From assembly GCA_038501625.1 (NCBI GenBank), contig JAZAYU010000356.1, positions 62,001-126,000 on the forward strand: a DNA stretch of 64,000 nucleotides, written 5' to 3'. Every line of letters starts with the position of its first letter. Positions within the stretch are counted from its first letter, which is position 1. The notes under the pieces were generated by a model, which saw nothing but the letters and a program-made list of their open reading frames with translations, ran no database searches and was not told where the DNA came from. Of this stretch, positions 45,601 to 56,194 are shown piece by piece. The stretch comes from Corbicula japonica. Its lineage: Eukaryota; Mollusca; Bivalvia; Venerida; Cyrenidae. Made by a program: the position numbers and the translations under genes.

Positions 45601-48600
45601 CAATTTATTTTGAGTCAGCTATCTCATAATTATGTCAAGGTTATAAAATCAAAAAGTGCTTCAACTTGGTCAACTTAAATACATACAGCAGTTACTATAA
45701 CAGTGGCAAAACCACTTGATACTTTTTGTTTGAGGTTATTAGTTCAGAGGTCAATGTTACATAATCTGATATTGAAAAAAAGCTTGTCTTGGTATGATAA
45801 ATAGATGCTACAGTCACCAAAATTGTGTTTAGAAAGCCCATTATGTGAGAGTGATTCCTATTGACTTCCAGGTCAAAGGGCAACGAATAAAATAACTAGT
45901 GCAAAACCTGCATTTCAACTTCTCATTATCTTCTCTTTTTTCATATTCAAACTACAGAAAGAGTTTATTTCACATATATTTTTTATGATGCAGGAGCTTT
46001 AACTCTGCTCTTGCTTATTTTGAATTCAGGTCCCATTACTGATATAATCTTGACCAGAGCTTAACTTTTAAAAGTATATCAAGGACCTTGTTAACATTTG
46101 CCTGCTACAAATGAATAGTGTGGACATTGTCTACCATGGTGGGATATGATTTTGTGGAAAGTTACCAGCATCGTCTCATTTTTTACATTAGCTTCATTAT
46201 TGTTACAAGAAGAAGGCGGTTTAATAAAATTAGAAACTGTTTTCTTGACTCAAAACAAACAAAATGGCAACTGTTTATCAAAATGAAAGCCTGTTCAAAT
46301 GCTCTATATTGCTGGATGAATTCCCTGTTCTTATCTTCTATTGAGACCAGTGTTCTAGTTCAGCAGCATAAACCATATTTGCTTGTTCTACCCTGTTGTG
46401 TTATATGTTACATTGTTGGATTATTTTGTTATTATCCCTCGTTGCGTAGTGGTATGAGGATATAGGAATGGTCTTCGTTCTTCCGTCTGTGCAAATTTTG
46501 GTGTCCGGTCCATAACTTCTCAACCCCTAGAAGGAATTTCAAGCTTTAGTCAAATGTTCTCCCCATCAATACGCATGCAGAACCCATGTTCCAACCTGGC
46601 CGGCTCAAGGTCAAGATCACCACTGGTGTTAGAAGATTTAAGCCATATATTTGATGTACGGTTCATATCTTCTAACCCTTGTTATATATTTCATAAAATA
46701 TTGATCAAATGTTTAGTCCATCAGGACGCTGTGCAGAACCCATGTTCCAACCAAGCCAGCTCGAGATTAAGGTCACTGGTGGTGTTTATACCATGTTTTT
46801 CGTGCCTGGTTCATATCTTCTGAGCCACTGGGCAGAATTTCATGAAACTGGTCAAATGTTAACCGAACTGAGATAATGTGCAGAACCTGTGTTTCAACCA
46901 TCCATAACCTTTTCAACAATCTCGAATGCAGTGGAGGATATTGTTATCCTTCAGACTGCCTTGTTATTAGTTAACTTTTACAATTTTAAGGAATTGTTAA
47001 TAAGATTTGATTGATTAATAGTAATTGTTATGTTTAAACTGTAAACCAAGGGATTATATTATTAAAACAAGTCTAGTATCACTTCGTTTTATTTTCTTTA
47101 TAGATCACTTTCCTGGATAACAAGTTCTTTAAACTTTTAAAGCACATAAAATATATCAATCAAAAGTAAAGTGCTACATAAATATTCACATATTCACAAA
47201 CAAATGAAACTTTAAGAAACTACCGTTAGTTTTACTGAAACTGGTTAGAAATAATCTTGTATTGTTCCTGTTGCATCAAGCAATCAAATTTATCCATTTT
47301 CATATCGACTTTGTGAAAGCCATATTACCTCTGAATAAAATTATTAACCATGATTTTATTACAAAAATCCAGGTTATTATTGGGGTATGGTATTGGGTGG
47401 GCTGGCGTCAACACTCCAGTTAAGATTTTTTGTGGAATTTTTTTCAGTAACCATTCAAGATAGAGCTTTGAAACTTAACATAGTTGTCTGACATCAAAGT
47501 ACCAATTATCAGGACAAGATTAATAACCCCAGACTATTTTGACAAGTTATTCCGCTTTTGGACTTAGAATTTTTGTTGAGTTTTTTTGTGAAAATTGTCT
47601 TTTGTGCAAATTTAGAGTTTGTTTAGAATAACTTTGCAACTGATGAAGGGATTTCATCCACACTACACAGAATTGTTAATGTAAAAATAACAGTATTAAG
47701 AAGTGTAATAACTGTGACCCTACAAAAATGTCTTCATTGGTGGGATGGATCAGGGTGGCTGGCAGTCGCCCCTTGCCAAACCAAAAAACATTTTGTAATT
47801 CCATCAATATTTCTTTAATTATAAAACGTAAACTGACAGACATTTTTTCAGGGGTGGGGTGGGTCTTGGGGGTGGGTTTTCCCAACCAAGAAAGCAATAC
47901 AGTTTTCTTTTTGAATATATTTTTTAAATTATCATGTACTTTTCTAGTAAAAATCTTTAAAATTTATAATACTTTGCAATAAGATAAGAAGTGTTAATAG
48001 TATATTCTGGTGGGGAAAGGGTACCATGGGAATAAACATCATCTATACATTGATAAGAAGTGATGATGGGCTGAATAAAAATTCTTCAGGGATGGGGGAG
48101 GAGGATAGGGTGTGAGTATCTGACTGATCTGGGTACCCCCGACCCCCCAAAAAATCCATGGGTACCTAATTGGGATAGACCCCACTGTAAAGAAATCATT
48201 TGTTTTTACTTTGTACAATCACATTTCTTTTCTTTTTTAATTTATACACTTGCATTGAAATATTTTATTTGGTGGTGCCCCCTTCCCTTTGCCACACAAA
48301 TTTCTTTATTGGTGGGGTTGGGTTGCCGAGGTTGATGATTTATGCCCCTACCCCCCTCTGGTTACTGCAAATAAAGATTCAAATATTTTTTTAATAGACA
48401 CTGTTCCAAAAATTTGAATTTTCTTTTTTTCAGTTTCAGCAGTTATAAACCACATGTGTTATTTATAAAAATACTCATTTCTATCAATAAATAAAAACAT
48501 GGTTTTCGGCATTTGGGGACATTTTTTTTGTTCATATTGGCCCTCTTTTCTGGTATTATTGTATTCTAGTTCTTGATACAGGTCCAGCTAAATTTACAAT

Positions 48601-51600
48601 TCAGCATATGATATGTAATAGTTAATTAATAATAAGATATGTGGCAATGTTTCTTTCTTAAGATTTCCTTATTTATGCAAATATTCCAATATGAATTTCC
48701 CATCCCTAAAAGTAACAATTTAAAGTCTTTTTTAAACAATATAGTTAAGGGTGTTTGAACATTAAAAAAAACACAATAGGATTGTAATAATGATATGGTC
48801 GAATGCTGGGATTTTGCTTTGCATAAATAGCATTAAAAAATTTTAATGTTGTGGTAGACATGATGAGAATATATATTTTACATACTTCAAAAAATATCGC
48901 ACCATATTTTAATTTGGGTGACTTTAATACTTTGAATGTAAAATGGGCAGTTAGAACTAATGAAAAGTGTAAATTGTGTCATTTTCGATATGTAGCCACA
49001 ATCCCATCATCAAAATAATAAAAGTCCCTCACATCAAAGAGAAGAGTGAACTCCATTTCCAAACAAATGTAAATTCCTATTATCCCCATCATTACAAGAA
49101 TTTATATTTTATTTTTAGTGTGCAGAAACCTTCACAAAGGTAACAAAGCTCCCAGCAGAAAAGAAAGATCCGGCAATGTTTGGTGATGATGACGATGATG
49201 ATGATGATGATGATGATGATCATGTGGAGGAGGAGGTGGAGAATCAATTTGGTTCTGGACATCCAAAGGTATTAAAGTTACAGTAAAACTCTTTTGTTAT
49301 GTCAACCAATGCCAGCAATTTCATCAATAACCTATTGAAAAAAAATCATCTTTGTGAAAACAGTATATTATCCCCAGTGGTTATTTTATTGAATTTTCAG
49401 TAATGTGAATAAATAATGCCGTTATTGAGATTCTGTTCACAGAGAGGAAGACATAACTGCCCATTTGCTTTTTCCCTGAAGAAGACTTAAACAGTTTATT
49501 ACTACAATCAGATCATCTTTGTTTATAGGGGATAACTTTATTGTGGTTGTACTTATTCACAAAATACAATTTCTACCGTTAGATTATGATCAAATCATTT
49601 TACTATTTGTTTTGTTTTCAAAATCCTCCTCAAAAATTATTTCTCAGGAAACTAGCAAAATTAATCCTTTCCTCCGTATATTCACATTTTATCACTTATG
49701 CAAACAGTGTGGATCGAGATCAGCAACTGAAATTGTGCTTTCTGATCGTTTTTAACTGTTTGATTCTTTTTCTTAATGCATCTTCAAAACTGTTCATAAC
49801 CCATTCAAACCATATAAGTCCCCATGTTGTCATGGCGCGTCTCATATTTTGTATTGCAATGTGGAACAAATTTAATTTACAAGTGTATTAGTGACAAACA
49901 ATGGCTGTTTGTGAAGAAGGCACGCTAGTTTTGTTTGATATCATTCAGGATAAACCAGTGGAGGAGAAGAAGCCTTTTGGACGGGTGTCTATGTTTTGTC
50001 CTGGCAGTCCTGATTTATTTGGAATATCAAGAAAGTTGAATGGCAAGAAAATAGATACTGTGGAAGAGATGGTAGTGAAGAAACCAGAGGCTAGAAGACT
50101 TGCAGGTAAACATCCTGAACAGTGTAATGGTCATAAGATACTGCTTATTTTTAACCTCTTTTCCATATACCGTATAGCGGGTTATTTCTGCGGTCATAAA
50201 TTTCTGCGTTTTGCCCCCAAAAATGGATGCAAAAATTTCTGTGTTTTTTATTTCTGCGTTTTCGGTTCCCATGAAGGATAAATTTCTGCGGTTCATATTG
50301 GGTAAGGTGTCGTAAGAATAACACGACTATGATATACACATACTATTTGTTTTTCACAGATATTTTATTCATGGGTAATACCTGTTACCTAATTTATTTT
50401 GTCAAAAAATTACAAAGATATTTCTCATCGATGAATAACAACTCTCAAACAACTATTCAACTGAATTCAATGTTTGAGAAATGTTTGAGCAAATGTCGCG
50501 TTTATAGTATGCCTATACGATAACAATGTGCGGTAATTGATCGTAATTATTTTACCCTGTATGTATTGTGAAACGCATTATCTCGGACATGGCCACTCCG
50601 GCGATTTTCGCTTGAAAATGAGCTAATATTTTGCGATTTAAATTTCTGCTGGTATTTTTTTTTGCTGGATATATTTCTGCGATTTCATCCAAAGACCGCA
50701 GAAACGCAGAAATTTGACACCCGCAGAAATTACCCGCTATACGGTATATGGGTTTTATATCATTTGCAGTCTATTCTGGGTCTACATTGGTTGCTTTTTG
50801 GTAAGACAGGTTTGACTGATTGTTACATGACATAATGATAAACGTAAGACCCGTTCAGGTTTGACTGATTGTTACATGACAGACTGATACACATATGACC
50901 CAGTCAGGTTTGACTGATTGTTACATGACAGACTGATAAACATATGACCCAGTCAGGTTTGACTGATTGTTACATGACAGACTGATAAACATATGACCAG
51001 GTCAGGTTTGACTGATTGTTACATGACAGACTGATAAACATATGACCCATTCAGGTTTGACTGATTGTTACATGACAGACTGATAAACATATGACCAGGT
51101 CAGGTTTGACTGATTGTTACATGACAGACTGATACACATATGACCAGGTCAGGTATTACTGATTGTTACAGGACATAATAATAAACATATGACTGTCTGA
51201 TATCCCAGATTGTTGCATGAAATGACTAATATACCATCTTTTTTACTATATTAAAGTTATTTTTTTGCTTCTGAAAAGAATCAAATTATTGTATAAAAAT
51301 ATTACTACCTTTTTACCATTTACATGTTTATATGTTTTCCTAGCGGATCCATTTCTTGGTGGTGAAAATGAAGATCTGTTTGCTGGACCAGTCCAGAAAC
51401 AGGAATTAGACCAACTGGATGAAGTCCGACAGGATGTAAGGAAACCAGAACCTGTCAAGCAAGATGTTAAGAAAGTAAACCCAGTCAAACAGGCATCTGA
51501 AAAGCCATCTACATCCAAAGCAATTTATGTAAGTAAAAGGAATTTTATTGTTATAGGTCTATATATTTGTTTTAACTATTTTCATTTTTCATAAGATATG

Positions 51601-54036
51601 TGAAATAAAGATGCACAAATAACAGTTATTTAGGCGAAATGTTATTGAACTGATCCCCATTGCTGTGAGGAAGATTTTTGCATATTTTGAATTAGCATTC
51701 TTAAAGCATCTTCAAAACTGTTCATAACCCATTCAAACCATATAAGTCCCCATGTTGTCATGGCGCGTCTCATATTTTGTATTGCAATGTGGAACAAATT
51801 TAATTTACAAGTGTATTAGTGGCAAACAATGGCTGTTTGTGAAGAAGGCACACTAGTTTTGTTTGATATCATTCAGGATAAACCAGTGGAGGAGAAGAAG
51901 CCTTTTGGACGGGTGTCTATGTTTTGTCCTGGCAGTCCTGATTTATTTGGAATATCAAGAAAGTTGAATGGCAAGACAATAGATACTGTGGAAGAGATGG
52001 TAGTGAAGAAACCAGAGGCTAGAAGACTTGCAGGTAAACATCCTGAACAGTGTAATGGTCCTAAGATACTGCTTATTTTTAACCTCTTTTCCATATATAT
52101 GGGTTTTATATCATTTGCAGTCTATTCTGGGTCTACATTGGTTGCTTTTTGGTAAGACAGGTTTGACTGATTGTTACATGACAGAATGATAAACGTAAGA
52201 CCCGTTCAGGTTTAACTGATTGTTACATGACAGACTGATAGACATATGACCAGGTCAGGTTTGACTGATTGTTACATGACAGACTGATAAACATATGACC
52301 CAGTCAGGTTTGACTGATTGTTACATGACAGACTGATACACATAAGACCCGTTCAGGTTTGACTGATTGTTACATGACAGACTGATAAACATATGACCAG
52401 GTCAGGTTTGACTGATTGTTACATGACAGACTGATAAACATATGACCCAGTCAGGTTTGACAGATTGTTACATGACAGACTGATACACATATGACCCAGT
52501 CAGGTTTGACTGATTGTTACATGACAGACTGATAAACATATGACCCATTCAGGTTTGACTGATTGTTACATGACAGACTGATACACATATGACCAGGTCA
52601 TGTTTGACTGATTGTTACATGACAGACTGATACACATATGACCCTGTCAGGTATTACTGATTGTTACAGGACAGACTGATAAACATATGACCCATTCAGG
52701 TTTGACTGATTGTTACATGACAGACTGATACACATATGACCCAGTCAGGTTTGACTGATTGTTACATGACAGACTGATAAACATATGACCAGGTCAGGTT
52801 TGACTGATTGTTACATGACAGACTGATAAACATATGACCCAGTCAGGTTTGACTGATTGTTACATGACAGACTGATAAACATATGACCCATTCAGGTTTG
52901 ACTGATTGTTACATGACAGACTGATACACATATGACCAGGTCAGGTTTGACTGATTGTTACATGACAGACTGATACACATATGACCCTGTCAGGTATTAC
53001 TGATTGTTACAGGACAGACTGATAAACATATGACCCATTCAGGTTTGACTGATTGTTACATGACAGACTGATACACATATGACCAGGTCAGGTTTGACTG
53101 ATTGTTACATGACAGACTGATACACATATGACCCTGTCAGGTATTACTGATTGTTACAGGACAGACTGATAAACATATGACCCATTCAGGTTTGACTGAT
53201 TGTTACATGACAGACTGATACACATATGACCAGGTCAGGTTTGACTGATTGTTACATGACAGACTGATAAACATATGACCCATTCAGGTTTGACTGATTG
53301 TTACATGACAGACTGATACACATATGACCAGGTCAGGTTTGACTGATTGTTACATGACAGACTGATAAACATATGACCCAGTCAGGTTTGACTGATTGTT
53401 ACATGACAGACTGATAAACATATGACCCATTCAGGTTTGACTGATTGTTACATGACAGACTGATACACATATGACCAGGTCAGGTTTGACTGATTGTTAC
53501 ATGACAGACTGATAAACATATGACCCGTTCAGGTTTGACTGATTGTTACATGACAGACTGATAAACATATGACCCATTCAGGTTTGACTGATTGTTACAT
53601 GACAGACTGATAAACATATGACCCATTCAGGTTTGACTGATTGTTACATGACAGACTGATAAACATATGACCAGGTCAGGTTTGACTGATTGTTACATGA
53701 CAGACTGATACACATATGACCCAGTCAGGTATTACTGATTGTTACAGGACATAATAATAAACATATGACTGTCTGATATTCCTGATTATTGCATGAAATG
53801 ACTAATATACCATCTTTTTTACTATATTGAAGTTATTTCTTTGCTTCTGACAAGAATCAAATTATTGTATAAAAATGATACTACTTTTTTACCATTTACA
53901 TGTTTATATGTTTTCCTAGTGGATCCATTTCTTGGTGGTGAAAATGAAGATCTGATTGCTGGACCAGTCCAGAAACAGGAATTAGACCAACTGGATGAAG
54001 TCCGACAGGATGTAAGGAAACCAGAACCTGTCAAGC
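39664..54036 (+). CDS. Zinc-ribbon multi-exon gene, family unrecognised (3' end in gap)
   Basis: The coding exons I support, with matching phases, are 39664-39754, 42686-42724, 43154-43230, 43864-44158, 44462-44496 or 44756-44790 (duplicated), 49119-49268, 49949-50105, 51344-51528, 51877-52033, and 53920 into the gap. All have AG/GT borders. Exon 1 begins at ATG and encodes a zinc ribbon (C-x2-C-x10-C-x2-C: CGNC...CVHC). Exon 3 is Lys-rich (LLKKKKN). Exon 4 (98 residues) has alternating strand/helix character with FMSINNKLLRK, GTFSFKVPRE and a C-terminal LKIYVKI strand, like a PB1/ubiquitin-type beta-grasp; this is a guess. The 49119 exon has a run of 12 Asp, then Glu. The last exons are acidic and Lys/Pro-rich, so probably disordered. 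That all exons form one gene is inferred from phase and order. I cannot assign a function. Confidence 0.6.
40137..40217. repeat. 39-bp-arm hairpin with 3-nt loop
   Basis: Arm 40137-40175 (from cacaaatgaatgttactaat) and arm 40179-40217 (ending attagtaacattcatttgtg) are complementary with one mismatch around the loop ggt. It may be a minimal MITE or foldback relic. Confidence 0.9.
40853..41710 (+). repeat. Intronic repeat of ~160-210 bp modules, bivalve type
   Basis: It opens with 'gactattcgaagaataggtg' and 'ccccggtgtcggcgtcggta'. It then repeats a module five to six times: 'ggtccataactttaaaacta', 'cttgagatatcaac', 'ttgaaacttgga' and 'ttatgcccctttt(t)cactta', at about 40945, 41105, 41185, 41350, 41490 and 41618. 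Similar module chains are common in bivalve introns. No ORF is maintained. Confidence 0.8.
44340..44800 (+). repeat. Tandem duplication of a microexon with its upstream intron
   Basis: 'ttattaagattgtagtttt' through 'ggtacagttaaag' and the exon at 44462-44496 are repeated, diverged, at 44650-44790. Both 35-nt exons keep AG/GT borders and phase 1-to-0, coding DLTQLRRAFKGK and DKRQLSRAFNGK. Confidence 0.75.
44925..45515 (+). repeat. Intronic repeat of ~147-bp modules
   Basis: Three modules each contain 'caaactttcaaattatattg', 'gacaacacgctcatgatgat', 'tctcaaggtcaaggtcac' and 'tttgatggagttatgcccc'. They are preceded by 'cgaaatggcgatacatagga' and end with 'caccagagggcgacacaagt'. Confidence 0.85.
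46430..46940 (+). repeat. Intronic repeat of ~145-bp modules, third family
   Basis: Three modules have 'tcatatcttct(a/g)a(c/g)cc', 'tggtcaaatgtt' and 'gcagaacccatgttccaacc'. The leading part reads 'gtccggtccataacttctca'. It is built like the repeats at 40853 and 44925 but differs in sequence. Confidence 0.75.
50170..50744. mobile_element. 575-bp TIR element in TA target, intronic
   Basis: TIRs ccgtatagcgggttatttct and its complement (agaaattacccgctatacgg) are flanked by TA on both sides. Copy 2 has the exact empty site: ccatatatatggg at 52090. The inner part repeats 'atttctgcg(t/g)' many times. No transposase is encoded; the 89-codon minus frame across it is a by-product of those repeats. 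Confidence 0.92.
50806..51195 (+). repeat. 49-bp minisatellite, about 8 units (copy 1 intron)
   Basis: The unit caggtttgactgattgttac, then atgacagactgataaacata and tgacccagt, varies at aaaca/cacac and cccagt/ccaggt/cccatt. It lies between exons A and B of the duplicated pair. Confidence 0.95.
51697..54036 (+). repeat. Tandem exon-pair duplication, copy 2 (truncated by gap)
   Basis: This is the second exon pair: 51877-52033 and 53920 onward. The splice sites and phases match copy 1. The intron lacks the 575-bp element but has a much longer 49-bp array. It ends at the N gap. Confidence 0.9.
52158..53765 (+). repeat. 49-bp minisatellite, about 33 units (copy 2 intron)
   Basis: It has the same unit as the array at 50806 but about four times longer. 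Variant units (cccatt, ccaggt, ccctgt with 'ggtattac') recur in blocks, giving a visible higher-order pattern around 52540-53340. Confidence 0.95.
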
Positions 54037-54536
54037 NNNNNNNNNNNNNNNNNNNNNNNNNNNNNNNNNNNNNNNNNNNNNNNNNNNNNNNNNNNNNNNN
54101 NNNNNNNNNNNNNNNNNNNNNNNNNNNNNNNNNNNNNNNNNNNNNNNNNNNNNNNNNNNNNNNNNNNNNNNNNNNNNNNNNNNNNNNNNNNNNNNNNNNN
54201 NNNNNNNNNNNNNNNNNNNNNNNNNNNNNNNNNNNNNNNNNNNNNNNNNNNNNNNNNNNNNNNNNNNNNNNNNNNNNNNNNNNNNNNNNNNNNNNNNNNN
54301 NNNNNNNNNNNNNNNNNNNNNNNNNNNNNNNNNNNNNNNNNNNNNNNNNNNNNNNNNNNNNNNNNNNNNNNNNNNNNNNNNNNNNNNNNNNNNNNNNNNN
54401 NNNNNNNNNNNNNNNNNNNNNNNNNNNNNNNNNNNNNNNNNNNNNNNNNNNNNNNNNNNNNNNNNNNNNNNNNNNNNNNNNNNNNNNNNNNNNNNNNNNN
54501 NNNNNNNNNNNNNNNNNNNNNNNNNNNNNNNNNNNN
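54037..54536. other. Assembly gap of 500 N
   Basis: Exactly 500 Ns, probably a default-size scaffold gap. It interrupts exon B of the second pair. Confidence 1.
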
Positions 54537-56185
54537 ATAACCACATCAGGGCACTTGTTTGGCTATTTTTGGGTCCGAATATGGGCCCCATTCCCCTCTC
54601 AAAATAGTATGTTTTTTCCCTATCTCAGAAAAAAGTTCCTCTCAACAAATCTAAAAAATAGTTGAAAGGGACTCCAAAAATGCACTTAGTTGATAAATTG
54701 GTATATTTGTCTGTCTAAAGTCACAAAATGTGCTAGCTGTTATAATCAGTGGTAGAACAGTGTTATGGGTAAGTGTGACACTTTAAAGTCAAAACATGCT
54801 TATATGACTTAAAATTCCCTTTTTTGTCTTTTTGTCTTGAAACGACGCAAAATTCCCCATCATAAGGGTGTGGGTACCTGTCCCCGAAAGTCGCCGGGGC
54901 AAATCACCAACAGGTGTATTCTTACAATTATATACGAGGTGTATATCCGAAGCTTGTCGGAGATCGCCAAGTTGATACGATTGATCGCTCTGCTGAAGAT
55001 CCTATGTATAGGATAGAGTCTATTAAGCGAGTGCAGGCTTCTATTTTCTATAGAAACGTCTTAATAGACTCTATCCGACTTAGAAGTTGCCATACATTTG
55101 TAGCCATGCACATGCGCAGTTTAAAATAGATCGATCTATTTTGTTCACTGTAAATAGAACATAGAATGGACTTCTATTGAAATAAATCACTGAGGAATTT
55201 GAATTTTCATAGCTTCTGATTGGTTACAAATGTAGGGCAACTTCTAACAAGAGTTATTGGTTTTCGAGGGGCCAATAGTCCAGTGAGGTAGTTTTTGCAG
55301 TATGTCAATTGCCCTGCACAATTAGGTATACCATCTACAGGTACAAGCTACGCTCCTGAGACGACAACTATCACGACACATTCGCTTTAAACAGAGTATT
55401 GTAACATATCAGGAATTTAGTCCATCTTATCTGTATTGTATAAACCTACTTGACTCGTTATCTGAATATGGTGACAATTAAGAGACGATCTTAATGGATA
55501 TTGCATTGTAGCAATTTACAAAGGTATTTAAAGTCATTTTAGTAGTATATTTAAGAACAATAACATAATACAATGCCGATGCAACATATAAACACTTTTA
55601 CAATAATCAGTTTAATAATACACGTTATTTAAACGTACCTAGAAACTATATTAATACCACTGTATTGATCGTGGTACCGAGTCGCATTCGCGACCGCGTC
55701 AAACATACATAGTTTAATTATGTACAGTACAATCTATTAACTTTTGAGAGCATAAAACGCGTCCAACAAATATATTTAAATTATGTAGAATTATTATTAG
55801 AACTAAATGCTTTATTTGTTTAGGCATTCGGAACAGCTTGAAGCAGGGACAACGCGAAAAATCCAGGTCTACTTTTCAAATAACAATAAAAAGTTTCACC
55901 GGTCGCATTCTTAACAGAGGCGAGGAATTCGATGTCATTCTCACGTAAACAGATAGCATTTTCACAGTATATTTAAAACTTACGTTCATCATTAATTTAC
56001 ATGATTGGCGATGATTAAGGATTTAGAAAACAACTGAGAATTGTATTTGTGTATGATATACACTGAATAAGTGTAGTAATTGTATGATGAACTAGTACAC
56101 ATATTTATTTTGTTACATAATTATTACACATTTTAAGGCAAGTCCGGCCGAGTATAATAAAATCATACATAGCAATTGTTTTCAG
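54537..56185. other. Intergenic or intronic stretch before the GCKR homologue
   Basis: Repeat-like sequence follows the gap (54537-54900). At 55082-55104 and 55222-55245 an inverted pair (agaagttgccatacatttgt / acaaatgtagggcaacttct) marks a ~165-bp MITE. A small hairpin (atagagtctattaag / cttaatagactctat) spans about 55013-55076. An acceptor (ttgttttcag) ends at 56185, so at least one upstream exon exists, but I could not place it. Confidence 0.5.
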
Positions 56186-56194
56186 GCTGATAAA

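Larger units (their letters stand above)
44800..49118. other. Long intron of the zinc-ribbon gene
   Basis: It holds two bivalve-type module repeats (44925-45515 and 46430-46940) and GC-poor filler. The 47730-48400 part has repeated 'ggtggggttggg'/'cccccaccc'-like tracts. No further exon is convincing; the 115-codon frame at 46118 has no motif. Confidence 0.5.
49769..51696 (+). repeat. Tandem exon-pair duplication, copy 1
   Basis: This 1928-bp unit contains exons 49949-50105 and 51344-51528, an intronic 575-bp TIR element and about 8 units of the 49-bp minisatellite. It is repeated from 51697 onward. Exon identity is near complete (one K/T difference in exon A; A/V and F/I differences in exon B). 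Confidence 0.9.

Noticed and set aside
49901..49948. ATG at 49901 (MAVCEEGTLVLF) as a gene start
   Set aside because: Possible as an alternative first exon, but an acceptor (gatatcattcag) at 49948 gives an internal exon in matching phase with both neighbours; an upstream in-frame stop sits just before the ATG.
50027..50339. Minus-strand frames with NAEIKNTEIFAS-type repeats
   Set aside because: They translate the 'atttctgcg' repeats of the TIR element.
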